From NCBI RefSeq assembly GCF_001949145.1, contig NW_019091373.1, positions 902,155 to 966,154 of the forward strand: 64,000 bases of DNA, in the 5' to 3' direction. The notes under the pieces were generated by a model. It was given only the letters and a program-made list of their open reading frames with translations, had not been told where the DNA came from and ran no database searches. Source of the stretch: Acanthaster planci. Its lineage: Eukaryota > Echinodermata > Asteroidea > Valvatida > Acanthasteridae. Below, one piece after another: positions 61,001 to 64,000 of this stretch. Position numbers and translations under genes: made by a program. Positions within the stretch are counted from its first letter, which is position 1, and every line of letters begins with the position of its first letter.

Positions 61001-63354
61001 ATTTCCAACTGTTGTGGCATACAGGGCCACCTTGTGTCTAGATGGCTGCTATACCCGATAGTGTATCATTGTATTCTACCATGTGATGTCAGCTGCTCCT
61101 GCTTTCTTTAGAGTTTGACACTTAATGTTTCATCCTTTGCAAAAATAACACTCAGTCATATTTGGTGTTGTTTTAGCTGCTTTTATACATTTCCACACAT
61201 CAGTTCAATGGTATGTGCTTCATCTATCCATTACTAGCGATTAGTAGAAGCCATGCTTGATGAGAGTAAACATTAGGCCAAATTTTTTTATGAAATTTGT
61301 CAGGACTCAGTCCAGCATTTAAAAGTCATCTTGTGGAAGTTGTGGATCTGTATGAGATCCACAACATCACATGTTGTCATTGTAACCTCACGCCGATGGT
61401 GATATCTGCCTTGAAAAAAATTGAAGTCAAGTGTAGGTCGTAACTCACTATCTCAAACTCTAGCAGAGTTTCCTTGAGAGAAGTGCAATGCATGTTGAGT
61501 TGTGTTCTCTATAGTTGAAGACCCGCACATCTAATGTGTTGAGTGTTTTGGCCTCATTGTATACAGCTGCTCTAAGCAGACATGGGCTTGGTGTTAAAAA
61601 TGTTGTTTACTAAACTTTGATTGTAAATTCAGCCGAACTGCACTTGGGAAATATTTCAAAACATGCAAAGCTTCTGTAAAATCTGTTGCATTTAGAACAT
61701 ACCTGCACACCCATTTCTTCATCTAGAATTGACCAGCCTCAGTAAAACATGAACCCATTTTCACTTGTAGATATTCTGATAATGGTGATTCTGAGTTTAA
61801 GCTTAATTATAGTGTACATAGAGCATGTCCCTCGCAGATGGCAACTGTTCTGTCATATTGGTACCAGATTTATGAAATTTCGTTGGTCATACACAGCCCT
61901 CTGAGGGTTCGTTATTTAGTTGGCCATGCCAAAAAAATCTGGCTCACTGCTTATCTGCCATGAACTTGCTCCCCAAATCAGTCTTCAAGCCCTCCGGAAG
62001 TTGTGGGTAGTTATCAGGATTGAGTAAGCAATAGCCCAGTCTCTATGACTTCACGTACAAGTAGGACTTGGAGGCCCTCAAGAGTTGGAATAAGAATAGT
62101 GTGCCATCATACTTCCTGCATAGTGAAGGGCTTGGAAGGATTGAGGAAGATTGCCAGAAGATGCACATGGGGAATCAGGGTTGATGTATAAAGAATGAAC
62201 AGTAGTCCCAGTGACATTCCTTCCGTGCTGCATTTGCTTAGCAGAAATTAAGTGTTCAGCAGTAGTCAGTAGCAGTGTTGTAGTCCAGACCATCACAAGA
62301 CCTTCATCACAAACCGGAGAAAAGACCATGCACAAGACCCGTCCCAAGAGAGAGGGCAAAGTGTGACAAGGGAATGCTTTTGTTGCATTTGCAATAGCTT
62401 GTGACTTGAATAAGCCTTTGGCAAGTTAACTTTGACCCAAATCTGGTACACTGAGTTCTTTAAATTCTCATGTATGTAACAACTTAAATTCTCCTTACTA
62501 AAACCACTGTTGCTATATCTCGTGATTTGGGGCAAGCTTTTGCTTAGTTACATAAAAGACGCCTTGCAACAATACACTGTTCTCAATGGATAAGAAGGGC
62601 ACAAAGGAACCAGTCCATTCCAGAAATGGTGGTTGCTATGCGAAAGCTTGCCCTGAATCATGACGTATAGCAACAGTGTCTTTAGTCTGGGGAATTCAAA
62701 TTGTTATGTTTAGGTGCAATCGGATATTAAAACTCAGTGTCCCAGATTTTATTCAAATTTAATTCGCAAATGGCTTATTCAGACTGGACGTCTTGTGTTG
62801 GTCTTGTGGGGTCTTGCGATGGTCTGAAGAGGTCTCAACTACAACACTGGTCAGTAGCAGTAAATTTTGCCTTGCGTTGCTTCCAGCAATATCCAGAACT
62901 TTTCACATTGCTTATTTCTAGCTGAAATAAATCCAAGATACTGTATTTGTGAATCCAAGGTCATAGGAGCCGCTTTTGAATTTAAAAATTAAAGGGCTTT
63001 GAAAGAAATTTGCATAATAACCCTCGTCATTTCTCACCCACATATAATCCATTTCATCGGAACAACAAGCTAAGTGATACATCAAAACAGAAAGTCCAGT
63101 TTGCTCTTTCTAATGCAAATAAGAACGAAACTTCCCCGGAGGACAAAGGGTTTCTAAACTCATTTTGTGTTTTGGGGGCACATTCGTGGAAAAGTGAAAT
63201 GTAAGTTCTCTCTATCTTTATCGGGGTTTGTCAGACATCAAGGAGTGTGACGACAACCCTTGCGGTGATGCCACTTGCCTAGAGTTGGACGGATCTTTTC
63301 TGTGTGAGTGTCCAACTGGCTACGAGTTTAACTCGCTGAGCATCTCCTGTGTTG
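3880..63354 (+). CDS. LTBP/fibrillin-family matrix glycoprotein, 30 exons, 3' end outside window
   Basis: Large secreted extracellular-matrix gene built from EGF, cbEGF, hybrid and TB (8-Cys) domains, reconstructed by joining 30 exons. Domain order by residue: signal peptide 1-33, four-Cys motif about 58-81, EGF about 82-113, Ser/Gly linker to about 170, hybrid domain about 171-237, cbEGF 238-279, TB 280-353, five EGF/cbEGF 354-573, TB with Cys6-x4-Cys7 about 590-671, fifteen EGF/cbEGF 672-1295. The first intron is phase 2 and all others phase 1, as in vertebrate fibrillins and LTBPs, and all codons split by introns are open. Family knowledge: fibrillins form microfibrils; LTBPs tether latent TGF-beta to them. 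The single cbEGF between hybrid and first TB, the compact CGxxCCxGW motif, and the insertion in the second TB favour LTBP over fibrillin. No RGD motif is seen in the part present. The long cbEGF run after the LTBP-type TB is not the vertebrate LTBP layout. No stop codon or 3' UTR lies in the window. Confidence 0.88.
10600..10932. mobile_element. Foldback MITE, family A, copy 1
   Basis: Terminal inverted repeats of about 40 bp: left TTTTGCGAGTTAAATTTGAA, right its near-perfect complement ending at 10932. An inner inverted pair, GGGCAAGCTTTTGC and GCAAAAGCTTGCCC, makes the whole 333-bp element able to fold back. No ORF. A second copy is at 62408-62780 in the same orientation. Confidence 0.8.
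13299..13501 (+). repeat. Dispersed repeat D, copy 1
   Basis: About 200 bp shared with 37514-37713 in direct orientation. Common blocks include TTTGTGTTGGTCATTGT, ATCTCAGGAATTCT and GAGTGTGTATAGGGATTG. No coding sense and no clear terminal repeats. Confidence 0.7.
17792..17813. repeat. Perfect 22-bp palindrome
   Basis: Centred between 17802 and 17803, with half-site ATCATGGAGCT. The core CATGGAGCTA is the same as at 2417-2443. Confidence 0.8.
18083..18119. repeat. Nested palindrome in intron 1
   Basis: Perfect 14-bp palindrome TTTGACCGGTCAAA (18098-18111) flanked by the inverted arms AGATCTCC and GGAGATCT, with a 7-nt asymmetric insert on the left. Confidence 0.6.
22034..22071 (+). repeat. 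Two-copy tandem repeat
   Basis: TGATTTATATCTGCGCTA occurs twice in direct tandem in intron 1. Confidence 0.8.
25524..25594 (+). CDS. Exon 2: four-cysteine N-terminal motif
   Basis: Preceded by ctctttcag and followed by gtaagt. It enters in phase 2 and leaves in phase 1. The translation holds [12 protein letters not shown] and then QCTR, giving four Cys (one, an adjacent pair, one). This is the unique N-terminal domain of fibrillins and the 4-Cys motif of LTBPs. The short CGxxCC spacing is the LTBP form; fibrillin-1 has four more residues before the CC pair. In fibrillins this region takes part in N-to-C assembly of microfibrils. Confidence 0.88.
25595..26253 (+). other. Intron 2
   Basis: 659 bp, phase 1. 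Nothing recognised inside. Confidence 0.7.
26254..26490 (+). CDS. Exon 3: EGF domain 1 plus Ser/Gly-rich linker
   Basis: Acceptor tcatcag, then a non-calcium [22 protein letters not shown] and YFC supply six Cys. C1 and C2 are separated by one residue instead of the usual three. About 47 further residues rich in Ser, Thr, Gly and Arg follow (for example [11 protein letters not shown]), with no Cys. I place the donor at 26491 (gtgggt), which ends the exon in phase 1 and makes the next exon continue as [12 protein letters not shown], a second copy of the linker motif. That agreement supports the chosen splice site. An earlier donor (gtgagc at 26348) would be phase 0 and out of register. Confidence 0.78.
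26491..32233 (+). other. Intron 3 (5.7 kb)
   Basis: Phase 1. It holds the longest open frame of the window (28250-28774), which has no family features. A second LTBP-type EGF exon could have been expected here; none was seen. Confidence 0.6.
32234..32401 (+). CDS. Exon 4: hybrid domain, first part
   Basis: Acceptor tatcag, donor gtaagt, phase 1 at both ends. Contains [25 protein letters not shown] and SSCHICP. These are Cys1-6 of a hybrid domain, recognised by the CC pair (not CCC), the GQAWG core and C-x2-CP. Very close in pattern to hybrid domain 1 of fibrillins and the first TB-like domain of LTBPs. The fold mixes TB and EGF features. Confidence 0.92.
32402..35692 (+). other. Intron 4 (3.3 kb), inside the hybrid domain
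   Basis: Phase 1, gtaagt to aatgcag. Contains the local duplication at 34895-35075. Open frames at 33068-33520 and 33772-34173 show no domain. Confidence 0.65.
34895..35075 (+). repeat. Imperfect local duplication in intron 4
   Basis: A block with ACGCGGCATTCGTGCATGAA and GAGTAGTCATCGGAGGC is repeated about 130 bp later as ACGCGGCAATCGTGGATGAA and GAGTAGCCATCAGAGGC. The adjoining GAGTCGGAGGGATT recurs again near 35533. Confidence 0.6.
35693..35755 (+). CDS. Exon 5: hybrid domain, C-terminal part
   Basis: A 63-nt exon between aatgcag and gtaaga, phase 1 at both ends. It encodes [20 protein letters not shown], supplying Cys7 and Cys8 of the hybrid domain begun in exon 4 for eight in total. 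In fibrillin-1 the whole hybrid domain sits in one exon, so this intron inside the domain (3.3 kb) differs. Too short for a simple ORF scan; found by completing the domain. Confidence 0.9.
36029..36154 (+). CDS. Exon 6: cbEGF between hybrid and first TB
   Basis: A 126-nt phase 1-1 exon, acceptor cacctag, donor gtgagt. It begins DVNEC, the Asx-x-Asx-Glu calcium motif, and has [10 protein letters not shown], which fits the Asx-hydroxylation pattern, and six Cys in cbEGF spacing. It is the only cbEGF between hybrid and TB, as in LTBPs; fibrillins have two. Confidence 0.94.
36768..36923 (+). CDS. Exon 7: first TB (8-Cys) domain, main part
   Basis: Acceptor gaatag, donor gtgaga, phase 1-1. Translation [32 protein letters not shown] shows Cys1-7 of a TB domain with the diagnostic CCC triplet. 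Cys6 and Cys7 are two residues apart, the normal spacing. This TB is therefore not of the TGF-beta-propeptide-binding type. Confidence 0.93.
37514..37713 (+). repeat. Dispersed repeat D, copy 2
   Basis: Direct-orientation relative of 13299-13501, in the intron between exons 7 and 8. Confidence 0.7.
38231..38302 (+). repeat. Dispersed repeat E, copy 1
   Basis: Begins AGACCACTCTCATTTTGCCT and continues through CACCTTTTGGTTGGTTTT. Found again at 44660-44743 and, more diverged, at 49789-49880. All three lie in introns of the same gene and share orientation. Confidence 0.65.
38702..38767 (+). CDS. Exon 8: first TB domain, C-terminal part
   Basis: A 66-nt exon after a long pyrimidine tract (ttattcacag), donor gtaata. 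It reads [17 protein letters not shown], the typical end of a TB domain with Cys8 followed by P-x-G-x-G. Phase 1 at both ends, joining exons 7 and 9. Confidence 0.9.
39638..39871. mobile_element. MITE rich in GGTGTTA/TAACACC
   Basis: Left end CATTGTAAAAACTCTGGTGT and right end ACACCCCAGTTTTTGCAGTG form terminal inverted repeats. The 234-bp interior is crowded with copies of GTGTTA and TAACAC in both orientations. No coding capacity. No clear target-site duplication was seen. Confidence 0.75.
41929..42046. mobile_element. Small TIR MITE, family B, copy 1
   Basis: Left end AGGCTTTGCGTGGTAGCCAT continues CTTGCAGG; the right end, AGATGGCAGCCATGTAAACCT, is its diverged inverted copy. About 118 bp, in the intron before exon 9. 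A relative is at 53131-53260. Confidence 0.65.
42568..42699 (+). CDS. Exon 9: EGF domain after first TB
   Basis: Acceptor tccacag, donor gtgggt, phase 1-1, 44 residues. Six Cys in EGF spacing ([17 protein letters not shown]). The start reads AVDSNAC instead of DxDEC, so calcium ligands are partly lost, but [10 protein letters not shown] keeps the Asx-hydroxylation pattern. Its position corresponds to the EGF that follows the Pro-rich linker in fibrillins and LTBPs; no separate linker exon was found between 38768 and 42567. Confidence 0.9.
43190..43315 (+). CDS. Exon 10: cbEGF
   Basis: 126-nt phase 1-1 exon, acceptor gcttgcag, donor gtaaac. DIDEC at the start, [10 protein letters not shown] in the core, six Cys. 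The C5-C6 loop, [13 protein letters not shown], lacks the usual Gly-Phe/Tyr but is otherwise a normal calcium-binding EGF. Confidence 0.93.
43316..44377 (+). other. Intron 10
   Basis: 1.1 kb, phase 1, AT-rich in its second half. Nothing recognised. Confidence 0.65.
44378..44506 (+). CDS. Exon 11: cbEGF with widened C4-C5 spacing
   Basis: 129-nt phase 1-1 exon, acceptor gttccag, donor gtacgt. Starts DINEC and has [10 protein letters not shown], both canonical. C4 and C5 are separated by four residues (CMPTSC), where cbEGF domains normally have one. All six Cys are present. It could alter the fold of the second sub-loop. Confidence 0.92.
44660..44743 (+). repeat. Dispersed repeat E, copy 2
   Basis: AGACCACTCTCATTTTGCCT followed by ACAACTTGTGTGGGTGGCC and CACCTTTTGGCTGGTTTT, about 85 bp, in the intron after exon 11. 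Confidence 0.65.
45336..45538. mobile_element. TIR MITE next to exon 12
   Basis: Left arm AATACGAACGTTTCACAATA continues GTGCGCCACCAAGAG; the right arm, CTCTTGGTGGCACACTATTG then TGAAACGCGCGTATT, is its inverted copy. About 203 bp, ending 41 bp before the exon 12 splice acceptor side of 45580. Confidence 0.75.
45580..45699 (+). CDS. Exon 12: cbEGF
   Basis: 120-nt phase 1-1 exon, acceptor atttcag, donor gtgagt. [21 protein letters not shown] and a normal six-Cys layout. A foldback transposon ends 41 bp upstream of this exon (45336-45538). Confidence 0.94.
46339..46491 (+). CDS. Exon 13: cbEGF with C-terminal tail
   Basis: 153-nt phase 1-1 exon, acceptor ccccttag, donor gtatgc. [17 protein letters not shown] and six Cys, then an extra ten residues after Cys6 (IYVDTDGV and neighbours). 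The tail continues into the Glu/Pro-rich start of exon 14 and forms the linker to the second TB domain. Confidence 0.92.
47006..47590. mobile_element. Non-autonomous TIR element, family C, copy 1
   Basis: 585 bp with ends TTAACCACTTGCTGTCGGG and the complement of TTAACCATTCCGTGCCGGGG. It shares internal blocks such as GGAGCACTTTTGTC and GCAGCGGT with an inverted copy at 56818-57407. Short open stretches inside are conserved only as nucleotide similarity. Lies just before exon 14. Confidence 0.75.
47737..47934 (+). CDS. Exon 14: second TB domain, LTBP propeptide-binding type
   Basis: 198-nt phase 1-1 exon, acceptor ttccacag, donor gtaagt. A Pro/Glu-rich linker ([17 protein letters not shown]) precedes the TB domain: [34 protein letters not shown]. 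Cys6 and Cys7 are four residues apart (C-QLWI-C), against two in ordinary TB domains. In vertebrate LTBP-1, -3 and -4 the third TB domain carries a hydrophobic two-residue insertion at exactly this place and forms disulfides with the TGF-beta propeptide. The core GAGWGD and the N-V-T glycosylation site before CCC also resemble that domain. Binding itself is inference. Confidence 0.93.
48486..48581 (+). CDS. Exon 15: second TB domain, C-terminal part and linker
   Basis: 96-nt phase 1-1 exon, acceptor gtttcag, donor gtaagt. [12 protein letters not shown] gives Cys8 and the usual CPxGxG ending, followed by about 18 residues without Cys before the next EGF. Completes the eight Cys of the TB domain begun in exon 14. 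Confidence 0.9.
49222..49347 (+). CDS. Exon 16: EGF, GINEC subtype, copy 1
   Basis: 126-nt phase 1-1 exon, acceptor cttgtcag, donor gtgaga. Starts GINEC: the first Asx of the calcium motif is Gly. The core [10 protein letters not shown] has Asp at the hydroxylation position. First of four related exons (16-19) that look like tandem duplicates. Confidence 0.93.
49789..49880 (+). repeat. Dispersed repeat E, copy 3
   Basis: A diverged member (GACCTCTCTCATATTGCGTA, then ATGGACAGCCAAAGTTTGCA), in the intron after exon 16. Confidence 0.5.
49935..49963. repeat. Hairpin with T5 loop in intron 16
   Basis: Perfect 12-bp arms (TATAAGTTGATG and its complement) around TTTTT. Intronic; it could be a small foldback remnant. 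Confidence 0.6.
50265..50390 (+). CDS. Exon 17: EGF, GINEC subtype, copy 2
   Basis: 126-nt phase 1-1 exon, acceptor ttcatcag. [12 protein letters not shown] and [10 protein letters not shown]; six Cys. The donor is gttggt, a weak match to consensus, but it is the only site that keeps phase 1. Closest in sequence to exons 18 and 19. Confidence 0.92.
50391..51837 (+). other. Intron 17
   Basis: 1.4 kb, phase 1, starting with the weak donor gttggt. Nothing recognised inside. Confidence 0.65.
51838..51963 (+). CDS. Exon 18: EGF, GINEC subtype, copy 3, with GC donor
   Basis: 126-nt phase 1-1 exon, acceptor ctggcag. [12 protein letters not shown] and [10 protein letters not shown]; six Cys. The exon ends TGCGAAG at the same place as its siblings, but the next bases are gcaagt, a GC donor with otherwise ideal consensus. 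A phase-1 GT donor is not available nearby. Confidence 0.92.
51964..52806 (+). other. Intron 18, GC-AG type
   Basis: 843 bp, begins gcaagt and ends ccccag. The exon-intron border CGAAG|gcaagt fits the consensus of GC donors, which need strong pairing to U1 elsewhere. Confidence 0.85.
52807..52932 (+). CDS. Exon 19: EGF, GINEC subtype, copy 4
   Basis: 126-nt phase 1-1 exon, acceptor ccccccag region, donor gtaagg. [12 protein letters not shown] and [10 protein letters not shown]; six Cys. Ends the GINEC run; the next exon changes type. Confidence 0.93.
53131..53260. mobile_element. Small TIR MITE, family B, copy 2
   Basis: Left GTTTGCATGGCTGCCATCTT and right AAGATGGCTACCATGCAAAG are inverted repeats matching family B. 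About 130 bp, in the intron between exons 19 and 20. Confidence 0.7.
53374..53499 (+). CDS. Exon 20: degenerate EGF with NGT sequon
   Basis: 126-nt phase 1-1 exon, acceptor attgtcag, donor gtgagt. VANEC replaces the calcium motif, and [10 protein letters not shown] lacks the hydroxylated Asx. CGNGTC between Cys2 and Cys3 is an N-glycosylation sequon. Six Cys intact. Confidence 0.93.
54079..54207 (+). CDS. Exon 21: degenerate EGF with NGT sequon
   Basis: 129-nt phase 1-1 exon, acceptor ctcggcag, donor gtaagt. Starts LTDDC, core [10 protein letters not shown], then CDQHGYEF with one extra residue after Cys5. CGNGTC repeats the sequon at the same place as in exon 20. Confidence 0.92.
54733..54858 (+). 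CDS. Exon 22: degenerate EGF with NGT sequon
   Basis: 126-nt phase 1-1 exon, acceptor tttgacag, donor gtagaa. Starts LRDMC, has CNNGTC and [10 protein letters not shown], and ends GFC. Six Cys; calcium motif mostly lost. Confidence 0.92.
55009..55134 (+). CDS. Exon 23: degenerate EGF with NGT sequon
   Basis: 126-nt phase 1-1 exon, acceptor ctcctcag, donor gtgagt. Starts VMDLC, has CNNGTC, and the core [10 protein letters not shown] has neither the hydroxylation Asx nor the aromatic residue. Six Cys present. The most diverged of the block. Confidence 0.92.
55529..55657 (+). CDS. Exon 24: degenerate EGF
   Basis: 129-nt phase 1-1 exon, acceptor atactcag, donor gtgaga. Starts SSTIC with no calcium motif at all; CNEGMC takes the place of the sequon; [11 protein letters not shown] is one residue longer than usual between Cys3 and Cys4. 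Six Cys. Confidence 0.91.
55978..56097 (+). CDS. Exon 25: EGF with NGT sequon
   Basis: 120-nt phase 1-1 exon, acceptor gaatcag, donor gtgagt. DKDWC keeps two of the calcium ligands, CGNGTC repeats the sequon, and [10 protein letters not shown] fits the hydroxylation pattern. A transition back towards canonical cbEGF. Confidence 0.93.
   Translation: MKTGAEITPAATAPVGTPLIASPACAQLGLSTASITGPA
56818..57407. mobile_element. Non-autonomous TIR element, family C, copy 2 (inverted)
   Basis: 590 bp with ends TTAACCACATACTGTCGGGG and the complement of TTAACCAGATGATGCCAGG. Read on the minus strand it aligns along most of its length with 47006-47590. Lies between exons 25 and 26. Confidence 0.75.
57553..57678 (+). 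CDS. Exon 26: cbEGF
   Basis: 126-nt phase 1-1 exon, acceptor cctgcag, donor gtgagt. Canonical [21 protein letters not shown], six Cys. Marks the return of normal calcium-binding domains after the degenerate block. Confidence 0.94.
58406..58525 (+). CDS. Exon 27: cbEGF
   Basis: 120-nt phase 1-1 exon, acceptor ctaacag, donor gtgagt. [20 protein letters not shown] and six Cys. It also holds an Asn-Asn-Thr sequence, a possible glycosylation site inside the hydroxylation motif. Confidence 0.94.
59107..59226 (+). CDS. Exon 28: cbEGF
   Basis: 120-nt phase 1-1 exon, acceptor tttccag, donor gtaagt. [20 protein letters not shown], six Cys; a canonical calcium-binding EGF. Confidence 0.94.
59796..59921 (+). 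CDS. Exon 29: cbEGF with NAT sequon
   Basis: 126-nt phase 1-1 exon, acceptor ccttccag, donor gtgagt. [18 protein letters not shown] and [10 protein letters not shown], six Cys. The sequon sits at the same place as the NGT sites of exons 20-25. Confidence 0.94.
59922..63234 (+). other. Intron 29 (3.3 kb)
   Basis: Phase 1. Contains MITE family A copy 2. No further EGF exon seen on either strand. Confidence 0.65.
62408..62780. mobile_element. Foldback MITE, family A, copy 2
   Basis: 373-bp relative of the element at 10600-10932. It shares the left-arm sequence ATCTGGTACACTGAGTTCTT and the middle GGATAAGAAGGGCACAAAGG. The ends are inverted (GAATAAGCC on the left, GGCTTATTC on the right). Lies in the intron before exon 30. 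Confidence 0.8.
63235..63354 (+). CDS. Exon 30: cbEGF, last exon in window
   Basis: 120-nt phase 1-1 exon, acceptor tttgtcag, donor gtaagt. [10 protein letters not shown], with Lys in place of the second Asx, and [10 protein letters not shown]; six Cys. The intron after it runs to the window edge, so the gene continues. Confidence 0.93.
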
Positions 63355-64000
63355 GTAAGTTTCAACTGGAACCCCCCCCAGCTTTTACCGGAATACTTGA
63401 ACCCTATTTCAGAGTGATCATATTTTTTACTTGACCAACTACAAGATTGCCAGTGATATAAAACAGTTTTTTTTTGTTTTTTCAGTCATTACCAAATACA
63501 GAGGTACAAAATTATTTAAAGTGAATTGGAATAATTAACGGTCTGGTGTGGTGCCAACTTTACTTATGGTTTGTTCCAAAGAGAATCACTTTTTCGACAT
63601 CATGGTTGACTGATTGCATGTACATGTATTAACATTATCTTACATTCATAAATACCTGAGACAGTATAGCCTTTAATATTAGTCAAGAGCCTGTCATGTG
63701 GACACCACTGATAAAATACCTACTCGTTGTGTGCCACTTCACATCTCAGTATGTTCCACGCTCACCAGCCTCCATATAAGGACATTGCTTATGACTACTC
63801 ACGATGAGAGGAATATATATAGCTAATACATGCAGAAAAATTGTTGAACAAAATCACAGGAAAGTTTTAAAACTTGTTTTGACTTTGTGACATTGAAGGT
63901 ATTAGTGAGTTGGATTTAATTTGTGCTTGGCCAGCTTAAACCAGCTCAGGAGAATGGACACGGATGATCTCCTTTTGCTTGGGCATTGTCAGCGTCCCTT
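63355..64000 (+). other. Start of intron 30
   Basis: Begins gtaagt and runs to the window edge without another exon. Confidence 0.7.

Noticed and set aside
25524-63354. Naming the gene fibrillin
   Set aside because: The domain types fit both families, but the compact 4-Cys motif, single cbEGF after the hybrid domain and the TB insertion favour LTBP. I therefore give a family-level name and no symbol.
1-64000. CRISPR arrays, operons, ribosome-binding sites, viral or toxin genes
   Set aside because: None seen. The window has intron-exon structure throughout the gene and no bacterial or viral signatures.

Overview
The window is eukaryotic genomic DNA. It has long introns, GT-AG splice sites, one RNA polymerase III gene, several families of short foldback DNA transposons, and no bacterial-style operons. 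It holds most of one large plus-strand gene, 30 coding exons from 3880 to 63354, which runs off the right edge. The gene belongs to the fibrillin / latent TGF-beta binding protein (LTBP) superfamily of extracellular-matrix glycoproteins. The host is probably an invertebrate deuterostome, and an echinoderm or hemichordate is my best guess. That is inference: LTBP-type proteins are known from deuterostomes, and the palindrome TAGGCCTA is strongly enriched here, but no species can be proved from the window.

Layout. Positions 1-3879 are upstream sequence with a clean tRNA-Thr(TGT) on the minus strand (339-410), two decayed tRNA-like copies near 3.1-3.3 kb, and two weak exon-like stretches (1732-1901 and 2012-2125). 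Exon 1 (3880-4052) encodes a signal peptide and ends in phase 2. An intron of about 21.5 kb follows. Exon 2 (25524-25594) carries the four-cysteine LTBP/fibrillin N-terminal motif and exon 3 (26254-26490) the first EGF domain plus a Ser/Gly-rich linker. Exons 4-5 form a hybrid domain (eight Cys with a CC pair), exon 6 a calcium-binding EGF (cbEGF), and exons 7-8 a TB domain (eight Cys with a CCC triplet). Exons 9-13 are five EGF/cbEGF domains. Exons 14-15 are a second TB domain with the two-residue insertion between Cys6 and Cys7 that marks the TGF-beta-propeptide-binding TB domain of vertebrate LTBPs. Exons 16-30 are fifteen consecutive EGF/cbEGF domains, one per exon. All junctions after the first are phase 1, and every codon split by an intron reads through cleanly. 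The visible coding sequence is 3886 nt, or 1295 residues plus one base.

Taken together the protein looks like a secreted microfibril-associated LTBP-like protein. Its N-terminal order (4-Cys, EGF, hybrid, one cbEGF, TB) is LTBP-like. It has a candidate latent-TGF-beta docking domain near residue 600, followed by an unusually long cbEGF rod. The middle of that rod (exons 16-25) is degenerate: the calcium-ligand motif is partly lost and an Asn-Gly-Thr glycosylation sequon recurs at one fixed position in the domain. Other points of note are a GC-AG intron (51964-52806), a foldback transposon 41 bp from an exon, and an inverted pair of about 590-bp transposons bracketing exons 14-25.

The introns and the upstream region otherwise hold dispersed repeats and no second gene that I can support.
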